Assembly: GCF_000225825.1 (NCBI RefSeq)
Contig: NZ_AGBX01000008.1
Span: 124,001 to 188,000, forward strand
Reading direction: 5' to 3'
Source: Brachybacterium squillarum M-6-3
GTDB lineage: Bacteria; Actinomycetota; Actinomycetes; Actinomycetales; Dermabacteraceae
Length of the DNA stretch: 64,000 nucleotides
Below the pieces are notes generated by a model. The model did not search any database. It was not told the origin of the DNA and was given only the letters and a program-made list of their open reading frames with translations. Shown in pieces: positions 52,417 to 62,226 of the stretch; positions within the stretch are counted from its first letter, which is position 1, and every line of letters starts with the position of its first letter. Position numbers and translations under genes: made by a program.

Positions 52417-52553
52417 GTGTAGGCTTCCCCGAACACCCGGCGACCGCGCCGGACGTCATCACCCGCACACGGGGCGCATGAAGATATGTGCCCCGTGATT
52501 CGCGTTCCGGGGCCTGTGCCCCCGGGCGCGCCACGAACGACAGGAGTGAACCG

Positions 52554-53042
52554 ATGAGCAGCCAGCCGAATGGCGCCTGGCTCACCCAGGACGCCTACGA
52601 CCGCCTCGCCCAGGAGCTCGCCGAGCTCGAGGGCCCCCGCCGCACCGAGATCGCGGAGCGCATCGCCGCCGCCCGCGACGAGGGCGACCTCAAGGAGAAC
52701 GGCGGCTACCACGCCGCCCGCGAGGAGCAGGGGATGAACGAGGCCCGCATCACCGATCTCCAGCACCTGCTGAAGAACGCTGTGGTGGGTGAGGCCCCGA
52801 AGGACGACGGCGTCGTCGAGGCGGGCATGGTGGTGACCATCTCCATGGCCGGCAAGGAGCGCACCTTCCTGCTGGGCAACCGTGAGATCGCCGAGGGCAC
52901 CGACCTCGAGGTCTACTCCTCCGACTCGCCGCTGGGCAGTGCGATCTACGGCTCCTCCGTGGGCCAGACCATCGACTACACGGCCCCGAACGGCAAGTCC
53001 CTGCCGATCGAGATCCTCACGGCGAAGCCCTACAAGGCCTGA
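52554..53042 (+). CDS. greA: Transcription elongation factor GreA
   Basis: A 162-aa protein. The N-terminal coiled-coil finger carries the catalytic acidic tip region AARDEGDLKENGGYHAAREE, and the C-terminal FKBP-like domain includes SDSPLGSAIYGSSVGQTI. It stimulates cleavage of backtracked RNA by RNA polymerase. CAGGAGTG lies before the ATG. Terminated by an almost ideal hairpin. Confidence 0.96.
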   Translation: MSSQPNGAWLTQDAYDRLAQELAELEGPRRTEIAERIAAARDEGDLKENGGYHAAREEQGMNEARITDLQHLLKNAVVGEAPKDDGVVEAGMVVTISMAGKERTFLLGNREIAEGTDLEVYSSDSPLGSAIYGSSVGQTIDYTAPNGKSLPIEILTAKPYKA

Positions 53043-53056
53043 CCCGACTGCTCGCA

Positions 53057-53092
53057 CGAGGGCCCCCGATCCGTTCGGATCGGGGGCCCTCG
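53057..53092. terminator. Terminator hairpin between greA and the AI-2E family gene
   Basis: Perfect 17-bp arms (53057-53073 and 53076-53092) form a stem-loop between convergent genes and can serve both. Confidence 0.85.
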
Positions 53093-53112
53093 CGCTGTGC
53101 GGCCGACGCGGC

Positions 53113-54282
53113 TCAGACCGCCGGTGCCCGGCGCTTGCGCTTGAGCTCGGCGAAATGGGTCCGTGCCGCCTGGTCGATGCCCAGTTCGGGACTGGGGTCG
53201 CGTCCCACCAGGTAGAGCATGGTGGCGTTGGTGAAGGCCATCAGCGGGATCGCGAACAGCGCCCCGGGGATGCCGGCGACCATCGCGCCCGCGGCGACGC
53301 CGAGGAACACGGCCAGCGGGTGCAGCTCCACGGCCTTGCCCATCAGCAGCGGCTGGAGCAGGTTGCCCTCGATCTGCTGCACGGCCACCACGATGGCCAG
53401 CATGATCAGGGCGTACACCCAGTTCTGCAGCACCAGCACCAGCAGGGCGGCGATCGCGCCGGAGACCACGGCGCCGACCAGCGGGATGAAGGAGAACAGG
53501 AAGACCAGCAGCCATATCGGCACCGCGTAGGAGCCGAGCCCCAGCGCGAGCATGCCGATGCCGATGCCGGTCGCATCGACGGCGGCCACCAGGATCTGCG
53601 TGCGCACGTAGGCCGACAGCGCCTTCCAGCCGCGGCGCACGGACTCATGGGTGGAGGTGCGGGCGGCGGGCGGCAGCAGACCCACCACCCACAGCCAGAT
53701 CGAGGTGCCGTTGGCCAGCAGGAAGAAGAGGGTGAACAGGCACACGACGATGCCGGTGCCGATGTTGCCCAGCACCCCCGCGGTGTTCACGGCCTGGTCC
53801 ACCAGGGCGTTCGCGTTGGCCTGGAGCTGTGCGAGGGCCTGGTCGATCGCCGAGTCGATCATGGTGTCGTCGATCTGGAAGGTCTGCGTGACCCAGGTGG
53901 TGATCGACTGGAAGCCGGCCACGGCGTTGGACTGGATGCCGTCCCACTGGGCGATGAGCTGGCGTCCCGCGAGGGTGAACATGCCGGCGATCACCAGCAG
54001 CAGGCCCAGCAGCGCGATGCCGCTGGAGGCGCCGCGACCCAGGAACGTGTAACGGGTGAGCATCTTGACCACCGGGTTCAGCATCACCGCCAGCAGGATC
54101 GCCAGCAGCACCGGGATCACCAGGGTGGTGACCTGCAGCAGGCCCCAGACCAGCAGGGACACGGCGGCGACGATGAGCAGCAGACGCCAGGACCAGGCGG
54201 CCATGCGGCGGATCCCCATGGGGATCTCCGCGACCTCCTTCGACGGCTCGGGCGGGAGCGGGGTGGCGCGCAGCTTCGTCAT
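53113..54282 (-). CDS. AI-2E family (PerM/YdiK-like) transporter
   Basis: A 389-aa polytopic membrane protein with about eight helices. The last third holds the family core FLFSFIPLVGAVVSGAIAAL, then VVAVQQIEGNLLQPLLMGK and ELHPLAVFLGVAAGA. Members export small molecules or act as Na+/H+ antiporters; the AI-2 link is historical. AAGGAG precedes the ATG. Single gene unit. Confidence 0.88.
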   Translation of the reverse strand: MTKLRATPLPPEPSKEVAEIPMGIRRMAAWSWRLLLIVAAVSLLVWGLLQVTTLVIPVLLAILLAVMLNPVVKMLTRYTFLGRGASSGIALLGLLLVIAGMFTLAGRQLIAQWDGIQSNAVAGFQSITTWVTQTFQIDDTMIDSAIDQALAQLQANANALVDQAVNTAGVLGNIGTGIVVCLFTLFFLLANGTSIWLWVVGLLPPAARTSTHESVRRGWKALSAYVRTQILVAAVDATGIGIGMLALGLGSYAVPIWLLVFLFSFIPLVGAVVSGAIAALLVLVLQNWVYALIMLAIVVAVQQIEGNLLQPLLMGKAVELHPLAVFLGVAAGAMVAGIPGALFAIPLMAFTNATMLYLVGRDPSPELGIDQAARTHFAELKRKRRAPAV

Positions 54283-54421
54283 CTCGACTCCTTCCGGGCG
54301 GCCCGGACGGCTCCCCCGGTGCCCACCCTACCCGGGACCAGCGCTCTGACCAGCGATGCCCCCGACGAAGGTCGGAGGCAACCCCCGGCGGAGGGCCGTG
54401 CCGGGCCTCACGCCCCCTGGG

Positions 54422-54427
54422 TAGCGT
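54422..54427 (+). promoter_or_regulatory. Leaderless -10 element of the ABC exporter operon
   Basis: TAGCGT ends 6 nt before the ATG at 54434. Confidence 0.45.
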
Positions 54428-54433
54428 GACGCC

Positions 54434-55308
<875 letters not shown>

Positions 55309-55324
<16 letters not shown>

Positions 55325-57018
55325 GCAGCGAGCAGCACGCGGTCGCCTCGGCAGGCACCGTCGAGCACGGCGGCCCGGACCGGCGGGCCCTGGTCCGCGG
55401 CCAGCTGCGTCTGAAGTGGACGCTGTGGCGGCGGTCCTACCGCGGGAACGTCGGCAAGATCATCGGCACCGCCTTCGGCGCCCTGTACGGCCTGGGTGGC
55501 CTGGCGCTGCTGGTGTTCGCGATGCTGGGGCTGACCCTGTGGAGCGGCGAGGGCGTCCTGTTCCCCACGGTCCTGCGCGGGATCGGGGCGGCGACCGTGC
55601 TGGCCTGGCTGCTGATCCCCCTGCTGGCCTTCGGGGTGGACGACACCCTGGACGCGCGCACCTTCGCCCCCTACCCGCGCAGCGCCCGGGAGCTGCAGCC
55701 GGGCCTGTTCGCCGCCGCGGCGCTGTCGCTGCCGGCGCTGTTCACCCTGCTGGCGGTCGCCGTCGTGAGCGCCTTCGAGGCGATCTGGATGGTGGCCTTC
55801 GGACCGGGGGCGCTCGGCACGGTGCTCGGCCTGGTGGTGCTCCTGCCCGCGAACCTCGCGGGCCTGGCCACCTGCCTGCTGCTGCCGCGCGCGGTGTTCG
55901 CCCACCAGGCGTCCCGGTCCAGCTCCCGCGGCGGCCGCGAGATCGGCGGGGTCGTCGCGCTGATCGTGATGCTGGCGGCGCTGTACGGCGTCTCCCTCGG
56001 GGCCCAGTCGCTCGGGGAGAACATCACCCGGGTGGGCACCTGGGCCGCGACCGCGGCCGAGGTGGCCGCCTGGACGCCGTTCGGCGCGGCCTTCGCGATC
56101 CCCCTGGACGTCGCCGAAGGCGCGTGGCTCACGGCCCTGGTGCGGGCGCTGATCACCGCGGCCACCCTGGTGCTGTTGTGGCGGTGGTGGCGACGCTCCC
56201 TGGACGCCGCCCTGACCTCGGCCTTGGTCGGGGACGCCTCCTCCGGGGCCGCCAAGGTCACGGCGCTGGTGCCGCGCTGGGCGCCCTCGAACGCGCTGGG
56301 CGTCTCGGTGGGGCGGACCCTGCGCTACTGGCGGCGCGACACCCGCTACCTCGCGTCCCTGGGCGTGTATCCGCTGGTCTTCGTGTTCCTGGGAGCGATG
56401 GGGGTGGTGCTGCCGGAGCAGCGGCCCTTCTACTTCACGATGCTGGTGGTGCTCACGGCGCTCAGCGGGGTCACGTTGTCCAACGAGGTGGGCTTCGACG
56501 GCCCGGCCGGATGGGTGAACATCACCGCCGGCGTCCGGGCCCGGGACAACCTGCTGGGCCGCGTCATCGCCATGGCGGTGCTGGTGGCGCCCGTGATGCT
56601 GGTGATGCTGGGCGTGATCGCGGTGCTGTTCGGCTATGCCTCGCTGTTGCCGATGGTGCTGCTGGGAGCGGCCGGGATGACGGTGGGCGGCTGGGGTGCC
56701 TCGGTCGCGATCGGCTCGATCCTGCCGTACCCCGCCTCCCCGCCCGGCACCAGCCCGCTGAAGGACAAGTCCGCCTCCACCGGGAACGCGATGGTCTCGA
56801 TGACCGTCACGATGCTCGCGGTGATCGTGCCGCAGCTGCCGGCGCTGGGCCTCGGGATCTGGGGGGCGGCCTCCGGGAACCTGCTGCTCCAGCTGGGCGC
56901 CGGGATGCTGGCCCTGGTGGTGGGCGTCGTCGAGTTCGGGCTGGGCCTGCGCATCGGCTGCGCCCGGCTCGACGCCCGCTACCCGGACCTGTTCCAGAAG
57001 GTCCGCGCCTTCCTCTGA
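55309..57018 (+). CDS. ABC transporter permease
   Basis: A 569-aa membrane protein with about 12 hydrophobic segments in two halves; the loop between halves is charged (VGRTLRYWRRDTRYLASLG). GTG at 55309 has GAGGGGAG 6 nt upstream and overlaps the ATPase gene, so the two proteins are co-made. Two-component exporters of this form are common in Actinobacteria. Substrate unknown. Confidence 0.85.
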
Positions 57019-57066
57019 GGGGCCTTCCTCCGAGGGCCGGGGCGCTTGGCGCGGGGCCGGTGGCGA

Positions 57067-57618
57067 TCACTCGGTGAGGTCGCGCTCCATCACCATCGCG
57101 TCGATGCGGCGGCCGCGGATCCGGTAGTAGCCGCGGCGGCGGCCGATCTCCCGGTACCCGGCCGCGGTGTAGACGGCGCGGGCGCGGGCGTTGTCCTCCC
57201 GCACCTCGAGCAGCATCCGGGTGGCGCCGCCCTCGCGGGCACGCTGCTCGGCCCAGGTGAGCAGGGCGCGGCCGATGCCGCGGCCCGGGCGGCTGGTGCC
57301 GATGGTCTGCAGCTCGGCGTCCTCGCCCAGCAGCATGATCCCGGCGTAGCCGGCCAGGGACTCGCCGCCGGGCAGCCGTGGCTCCAGCGATATCGGCGCG
57401 GCGCCCAGCGGTCCGGGCCTCGTCGGGGCCCCGGGGCCGCCCGGGTCAGCGGTGACCAGCACGTAGCTGCGGTCGGGGTGGGAGACCTCGGCGGCGAGCT
57501 GCGTGCCGCTCCAGGCCTCGTCGGGGAACAGCAGCAGCTCGGCGGCGGCGAGGGCGGGCACGTCGACCGGGCCGGCCGTCCGCAGGGCCCACTCCCCCGC
57601 CGGGTGCGCGGTGCTCAC
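57067..57618 (-). CDS. rimI: Ribosomal protein S18 alanine N-acetyltransferase
   Basis: A 183-aa GNAT enzyme. The acetyl-CoA loop is SRPGRGIGRALL, followed by MLLEVREDNARARAVYTAAGY, the segment typical of RimI. It acetylates the N-terminal Ala of S18. It is last in the acpS-nnrDE-alr-tsaE-tsaB-rimI operon and overlaps tsaB by 4 nt; linkage to tsaB supports the assignment. An insert in the middle makes it longer than the usual 150 aa. Confidence 0.9.
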   Translation of the reverse strand: MSTAHPAGEWALRTAGPVDVPALAAAELLLFPDEAWSGTQLAAEVSHPDRSYVLVTADPGGPGAPTRPGPLGAAPISLEPRLPGGESLAGYAGIMLLGEDAELQTIGTSRPGRGIGRALLTWAEQRAREGGATRMLLEVREDNARARAVYTAAGYREIGRRRGYYRIRGRRIDAMVMERDLTE

Positions 57619-58322
57619 CGTCCGAGCGCGCTCTTGGGGGCGGTGGGCTTGGCCGCGTCGGGCTCGCGCAGGTACAGCGGCGCGGTGTCGGTGAGGTCCT
57701 CACCGCGGGCGGCGGCCGCGTGGGCGGCGAGGATCAGGTGACCGGCGTCGGCGTGCACCGGGGCGGCGCTCGCGGGCAGCAGTTCCGGGTACAGGGCGGC
57801 GCCGGAGCCGGCCAGCAGGTCCGCGGCGCTGAGCTCGGCGGCGACCGCGGCGGGGGCGTCGACGGCCGGTCCGGCGGTGCGCTCCAGGCCGCCGTCGGCG
57901 GTGCGGGCGTAGCGGGCGTGGTAGACCTCGCGGCGGCGGGCGTCGAGGGCCACGGCGACCGTGCCGACCGCCGCGGGCTCCTCCGCCTCGGCCAGCGCCT
58001 GGAGGGCGAGGGCGTCCAGGGAGCAGACGCCCACCAGCGGGACGCCGAGCACGGCGGCGATCGTGCGGCCGACGACGAGTCCCACCCGCAGGCCGGTGAA
58101 GGGACCCGGGCCGCGACCGACGACGATCCCGGTGAGCTGGTCCCGGCGGGCGCCGGCATCGTCCATCACCGCCTCGACGAGCGCGAGCAGCACCTCGTCG
58201 TGGTGGCGGGCGCGCTCATCGGCGCGGCGGGCGATCACCCGCGGCGGGGTGGCCGGGTCGTCCAGGGTGCCCTCGGCGAGGGCGACGGAGACGGCGCCGG
58301 AGGTGTCGATCCCGAGCAGCAT
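57615..58322 (-). CDS. tsaB: tRNA t6A biosynthesis protein TsaB
   Basis: A 235-aa ASKHA-fold protein. MLLGIDTSGAVSVAL is the first phosphate loop, and RGPGPFTGLRVGLVVGRTIA is the conserved TsaB segment. With TsaD and TsaE it forms the threonylcarbamoyl transferase complex that modifies A37 of ANN-decoding tRNAs. The ATG overlaps the tsaE stop by 1 nt (TGATG). Confidence 0.95.
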   Translation of the reverse strand: MLLGIDTSGAVSVALAEGTLDDPATPPRVIARRADERARHHDEVLLALVEAVMDDAGARRDQLTGIVVGRGPGPFTGLRVGLVVGRTIAAVLGVPLVGVCSLDALALQALAEAEEPAAVGTVAVALDARRREVYHARYARTADGGLERTAGPAVDAPAAVAAELSAADLLAGSGAALYPELLPASAAPVHADAGHLILAAHAAAARGEDLTDTAPLYLREPDAAKPTAPKSALGR

Positions 58323-58885
58323 CAGCGGGTCTCCTCGTCGGAAGCGGGGTGGTCGGCGGACTCCTCCGCCACGGGGGCGTGCTCGGCCAGCGCGTCCCGC
58401 AGGGCGGCGCGGGCGGCCTCGTCCCAGCGAGGGCCCACGGGGGTCAGGCGGAGGGTGCGGGGCTCCTCGGGGTCCTCCGGGTCGCCGCCGCTCTCGGGGC
58501 GCTCCAGCTCGACGAGCAGCCAGGAGTCGCTGAGGTGCTCGACCACGTCGCGGCCCCATTCGACGACGGTCACGGCGGCGTCCAGCTCCGCCTCGAGGTC
58601 GAGGTCGTCGATGTCCCCGCCGCCGCCGAGGCGGTAGGCGTCCACGTGGACGAGCGAGGGCCCGCCGCGCAGGGAGGGATGGACCCGGGAGATCACGAAG
58701 GTCGGGGAGGCGACGGGGCCGCGCACGTCGAGCGCCGCGCCGAGTCCCTGGGTGAAGGTGGTCTTCCCCGCGCCGAGGGGGCCGTCGAGCACGAGCAGGT
58801 CCCCGGCGCGCAGCACGGCGGCGAGAGCCACGGCGACGCGACGGGTGCCCTCGGCGGTGGCGGTGTCGATCCGGAGGGTGCTCAT
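58322..58885 (-). CDS. tsaE: tRNA t6A biosynthesis ATPase TsaE
   Basis: A 187-aa P-loop ATPase. GPLGAGKT is at 35-42, then SPTFVISRVHPS and LVHVDAYRLG, and VVEWGRDVVEHL, the family's WGE-like motif. The C-terminal extension (about 130-187), rich in acidic residues, is longer than in E. coli. It overlaps alr by 4 nt and tsaB by 1 nt. Confidence 0.94.
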   Translation of the reverse strand: MSTLRIDTATAEGTRRVAVALAAVLRAGDLLVLDGPLGAGKTTFTQGLGAALDVRGPVASPTFVISRVHPSLRGGPSLVHVDAYRLGGGGDIDDLDLEAELDAAVTVVEWGRDVVEHLSDSWLLVELERPESGGDPEDPEEPRTLRLTPVGPRWDEAARAALRDALAEHAPVAEESADHPASDEETR

Positions 58886-60054
58886 GCCAGCACCTCGCGG
58901 GCCACGCGGCCGGAGACGGAGGTGAGGACCTCGTAGGGGATGGTGTCCCCGGCGCGGGCCCAGTCCTCGGCGGTGGGGGCGACGGGGTCGGTGGGGGCGC
59001 CGCCGGCATCGCCGAACAGCACCACCTCGTCGCCGGGACGGGCGGTGGTGCCCGGGCCGAGGTCCACGACGATCTGGTCCATGGAGATGCGGCCGACCTG
59101 CGGGGCCAGGCGGTCCCCGGCCTCGGTGCGCACGATCACCTCGACGCCGCCGCTGGCGGCGCGGTGCAGGCCGTCGGCGTAGCCGATGGGGACCAGGCCG
59201 AGGGTGGTGTCGCGGGAGGTGCGGTGGGTGCGGCCGTAGCCGACGCTGGCGCCGGCGGGCACGTCCTTGACCATCGCCAGGCGGCTGGTGAGGGTGAGGG
59301 CGGGCCGCAGCGGGGTGTCGGTGGGCACCGGCGCGTAGCCGTACAGGGCGATGCCGGGTCGGACGATGTCGCGGTGCAGGTCGGGCCGGGACAGCAGCGC
59401 GGCGGAGTTCGCGAGGTGCTGCAGCGGGATCGGGCCGGCCTCCTCGGCGAGCTCCTCGCAGGCGGCGTCGAAGATCTCGACCTGTTCGTCGGTGGCGGGG
59501 TCCTCGGGGTCGTCGGCGCTGGTGAGGTGCGTCCAGGCGGCGCCGAGGCTGAGGAAGTCGTCGGCCAGGATCGAGGCGCCCATCTCACGCAGGCGCTCGC
59601 GGCGCACGCCGCCGCGGCCCATGCCGGTGTCGATCTTGACGTGCACGCGGGCGCGGCGGTCGGCCTGCCGGGCGGCCTCGGAGACCAGGGCCAGCATCTC
59701 CGGGGAGCCGACGGCCACGTTGATCCCGGCGCGCAGGGCCTCGGGGAGGATGCTGCGCGCGGTGTGCGGCTCGTACAGCCAGGTGAGGATGGAGACGTCC
59801 AGGCCGGCGCGGGAGAGGGCGAGGGCGCTGGCGGGGTGGGCGGCGCCGAGCCAGGTGGCCCCGCCCTCGAGGGCGGCGCGGGCGGCGGTGAGCATGCCGT
59901 GGCCGTAGCCGTCGGCCTTCACCACGGCCATCAGGGCGGTCTGCTCCTCGAGCAGGCCGGTCAGGGCCCGGGTGTTCTGGGTGATCGCGGAGGGGTCCAC
60001 CAGGGCACGGTTGGGCACGTGCCGGGGGTCCTCCGCCGGGATCGGGATGGTCAT
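58882..60054 (-). CDS. alr: Alanine racemase
   Basis: A 390-aa PLP enzyme that makes D-alanine for peptidoglycan. The PLP Lys 46 is in VKADGYGHG (45-53). The barrel domain contains HVKIDTGMGRGG, and the C-terminal domain has the catalytic Tyr in GYGRTHRT and QIVVDLG. It overlaps nnrDE and tsaE by 4 nt at each end. Confidence 0.96.
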   Translation of the reverse strand: MTIPIPAEDPRHVPNRALVDPSAITQNTRALTGLLEEQTALMAVVKADGYGHGMLTAARAALEGGATWLGAAHPASALALSRAGLDVSILTWLYEPHTARSILPEALRAGINVAVGSPEMLALVSEAARQADRRARVHVKIDTGMGRGGVRRERLREMGASILADDFLSLGAAWTHLTSADDPEDPATDEQVEIFDAACEELAEEAGPIPLQHLANSAALLSRPDLHRDIVRPGIALYGYAPVPTDTPLRPALTLTSRLAMVKDVPAGASVGYGRTHRTSRDTTLGLVPIGYADGLHRAASGGVEVIVRTEAGDRLAPQVGRISMDQIVVDLGPGTTARPGDEVVLFGDAGGAPTDPVAPTAEDWARAGDTIPYEVLTSVSGRVAREVLA

Positions 60055-61628
60055 CGGGCTCCTTGGGTCGTCTCCGGGCCGCCCGCCAGGATAGCGGCGA
60101 GCACGCCGGGCAGGTGCTCGGCGACCTCCAGAGCGACGAGCGGCACCCGTCCGCCGTGGGAGGCGTCACGCCCGGCGCGGCCGTGCAGCAGGGCCGCGCC
60201 GGCCGCCGCCTCGGGGGCGGGCAGGCCGGCGGCGAGCAGCGTGCCGAGGATCCCGGCGAGCACGTCGCCGGTGCCGGCGGTGGCGAGGTAGGAGGTGGCG
60301 TCGTCCTGGGCGAGCAGGGGGCCGCCGTCGCGCGGGGCGATGACGGTGACGGCGCCCTTCAACAGGACGGTGGCGCCGAGGGCGGTGGCGAGCGCCCGGG
60401 CGAGCTCGGGGCCGGGCAGCTCGGGGTCCAGGCCCAGGCGGGCGGCGAGGCGCTCGGCCTCGCCGCGGTGCGGGGTGAGGACCACCTCGGCGGGCCCGGA
60501 GTCGAGGCGGTCGCCCGGGGCGAGGGCGCCGAGGGCCCCGGCGTCGAGCACGGCGGCGCGCAGGTCTTGCGGGGCGGGGACGTCGCCCCGCAGGACGGCG
60601 AGCCCGGCGGCGATGCGGGGGTCCTCGGGGGCCAGCCCCGGGCCGATCACGAGGGCGTGGCTGCGGCCGGCCCCGGCGATGTCCACGCTCTCCGCCGCTC
60701 CCTGGTCGGGAGCGGGCTCGTCGGGAGCGGGGTGACCGACGACCTCGGGGCGGCGGCCGAGCACCAGGGTGCGCACGGCCTCGGGGGCGAGCAGGCGCAC
60801 CATCCCGGCGCCGGCGCGGGCGGCCCCGGAGGCGGCGAGCACGGCGGCGCCCGGGTAGGGGGCGGAACCGGCCAGCAGCGCGACCACGCCGCGGCTGTAC
60901 TTGGAGTCCTCGCGGCCGGGCCGGGGCCAGGCGGTCGCCACGTCGGCGTCCTCGAGGCGCAGCACGTCGCGGTCGGTGGCGGCGAGGTGCGGGCCGAGGC
61001 CGAGGTCCACGGGGACGACGTCCCCGGCCAGGTGGCTGCCCTCTCCGAGCAGCAGCCCGGCCTTGACCGCCCCGAAGGTGACGGTGACGACGGCGGGTAG
61101 CACCGCGGGGGCGGCCTGCCCGGTGGTGGCGTCCACGAAGCTCGGCAGGTCCACGGCGATCACGGGCAGGCCGGAACCGCGCACGGCCTCCAGCACGGGG
61201 GCGAGGTGCTCGGGCACGCGGGGGCGGCCGCCGAGGCCGAGGATCGCGTCGAGCAAGAGGTCGGTGCGGGCCAGCTCCTCCCCCGTCGTCGCGGCGTCCA
61301 GCGCGGAGAGCGGGGTGACGGTCCCCCCGGCGGCGCGCAGCGCGGCGGCGCCCTCCTCGTGCAGGTTCTCGGCGAGGGCCCAGGCGCGCGCGTCGAGGCC
61401 CGCCTCGCGGAGCATCGCGGCGGCGTGCAGTCCGTCGCCGCCGTTGCTGCCGGCCCCGGCCAGGACCAGCACCCGCGGGGCCTGCCCGCCGGCCCGGCGG
61501 GTGGCGTCGAGGCGGCGGCGCACCTGCTCGGCGAGCGCGGCGGCGGCCCGTCGCATCAACGGCTGCCCCGCCTCCAGCAGGGGGAGCTCGGCCTCGCGCA
61601 CGGCGCCGGCCGGGTACCCGCGGATCAT
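60051..61628 (-). CDS. nnrDE: Bifunctional NAD(P)HX epimerase / ADP-dependent dehydratase
   Basis: A 525-aa fusion protein. The N-terminal YjeF_N epimerase (about 1-215) has GAGSNGGDGL (55-64) and LPSFVDATTG. The C-terminal ribokinase-like dehydratase has SKYSRGVVALLAGS, LTPHRGEAERL and the catalytic Asp in ATAGTGDVLAGI. It repairs hydrated NAD(P)H. It overlaps acpS upstream and alr downstream by ATGA. Confidence 0.94.
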   Translation of the reverse strand: MIRGYPAGAVREAELPLLEAGQPLMRRAAAALAEQVRRRLDATRRAGGQAPRVLVLAGAGSNGGDGLHAAAMLREAGLDARAWALAENLHEEGAAALRAAGGTVTPLSALDAATTGEELARTDLLLDAILGLGGRPRVPEHLAPVLEAVRGSGLPVIAVDLPSFVDATTGQAAPAVLPAVVTVTFGAVKAGLLLGEGSHLAGDVVPVDLGLGPHLAATDRDVLRLEDADVATAWPRPGREDSKYSRGVVALLAGSAPYPGAAVLAASGAARAGAGMVRLLAPEAVRTLVLGRRPEVVGHPAPDEPAPDQGAAESVDIAGAGRSHALVIGPGLAPEDPRIAAGLAVLRGDVPAPQDLRAAVLDAGALGALAPGDRLDSGPAEVVLTPHRGEAERLAARLGLDPELPGPELARALATALGATVLLKGAVTVIAPRDGGPLLAQDDATSYLATAGTGDVLAGILGTLLAAGLPAPEAAAGAALLHGRAGRDASHGGRVPLVALEVAEHLPGVLAAILAGGPETTQGAR

Positions 61629-62116
61629 GCCGCTCCCCCGACCGTGCCGCCGGCGGGGTCGCCGCGCAGGGCGCCGCCGTCGCGCTCGGCGACCACGATC
61701 GCGGTGGCCACGTCGCCGTCGTGGGACAGGGAGAGGTGCAGGTGGGTGACGCCGAGGCGCTCGGCCGCGGCGAGGGTGGCGCCGCACAGCACCAGGTAGG
61801 GACGGCGCTCGGCGGTGCGGTGCACGGTGACGTCCTGCCAGGAGAAGTCGCCGGGCTGGCCGAGGGCCTTGCCGACCGCTTCCTTGGCGGCCACCCGGGC
61901 GGCGCGGGAGGCGTCGGAGAGCTCCCGCTCCTCGGGGGCGAAGAGCCGTTCGGCGAGCGCGGGCGTGCGCTCGATCATGGCGCGCAGCCGCTCGATGCCG
62001 GCCACGTCGATGCCGACGCCGACCACGCGGCCGTCCTCCCGCGGCGGAAAGGCGCGGGCGAGGTCCCCGGGAGCGGGGGCCGCGGGCATCGGGTCGGGGT
62101 CTGAGCTGGTCCTCAC
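61625..62116 (-). CDS. acpS: Holo-[acyl-carrier-protein] synthase
   Basis: A 163-aa phosphopantetheinyl transferase. It has VGVGIDVAGIERL with the Mg-binding Asp and FAPEERELSDASRAARVAAK then EAVGKALG, the two conserved motifs. It transfers 4'-phosphopantetheine from CoA to apo-ACP. The GTG at 62116 lies 6 nt after GACACT, suggesting a leaderless start and a 30-residue N-terminal extension; ATG at 62089 is the alternative. First gene of the overlapping operon. Confidence 0.92.
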   Translation of the reverse strand: MRTSSDPDPMPAAPAPGDLARAFPPREDGRVVGVGIDVAGIERLRAMIERTPALAERLFAPEERELSDASRAARVAAKEAVGKALGQPGDFSWQDVTVHRTAERRPYLVLCGATLAAAERLGVTHLHLSLSHDGDVATAIVVAERDGGALRGDPAGGTVGGAA

Positions 62117-62161
62117 CCCGGCAGTGTCTCACCGGCGCCTGCGGGCGTGCAGGCTGCGTGA

Positions 62162-62205
62162 ACGAGGACGGGGCGCCGGGGTGGTCCCCGGCGCCCCGTC
62201 CTCGT
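62162..62205. terminator. Terminator hairpin between glmS and acpS
   Basis: Perfect 20-bp arms (62162-62181 and 62186-62205) with a 4-nt loop lie after the glmS stop and before the acpS operon. It should end glmS transcription. Confidence 0.85.
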
Positions 62206-62226
62206 GGTCGACGGCTCAGTGGCCGC

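Noticed and set aside
53113-54282. Quorum-sensing AI-2 exporter
   Set aside because: The AI-2 name of the family is historical, and no luxS or lsr gene is nearby.
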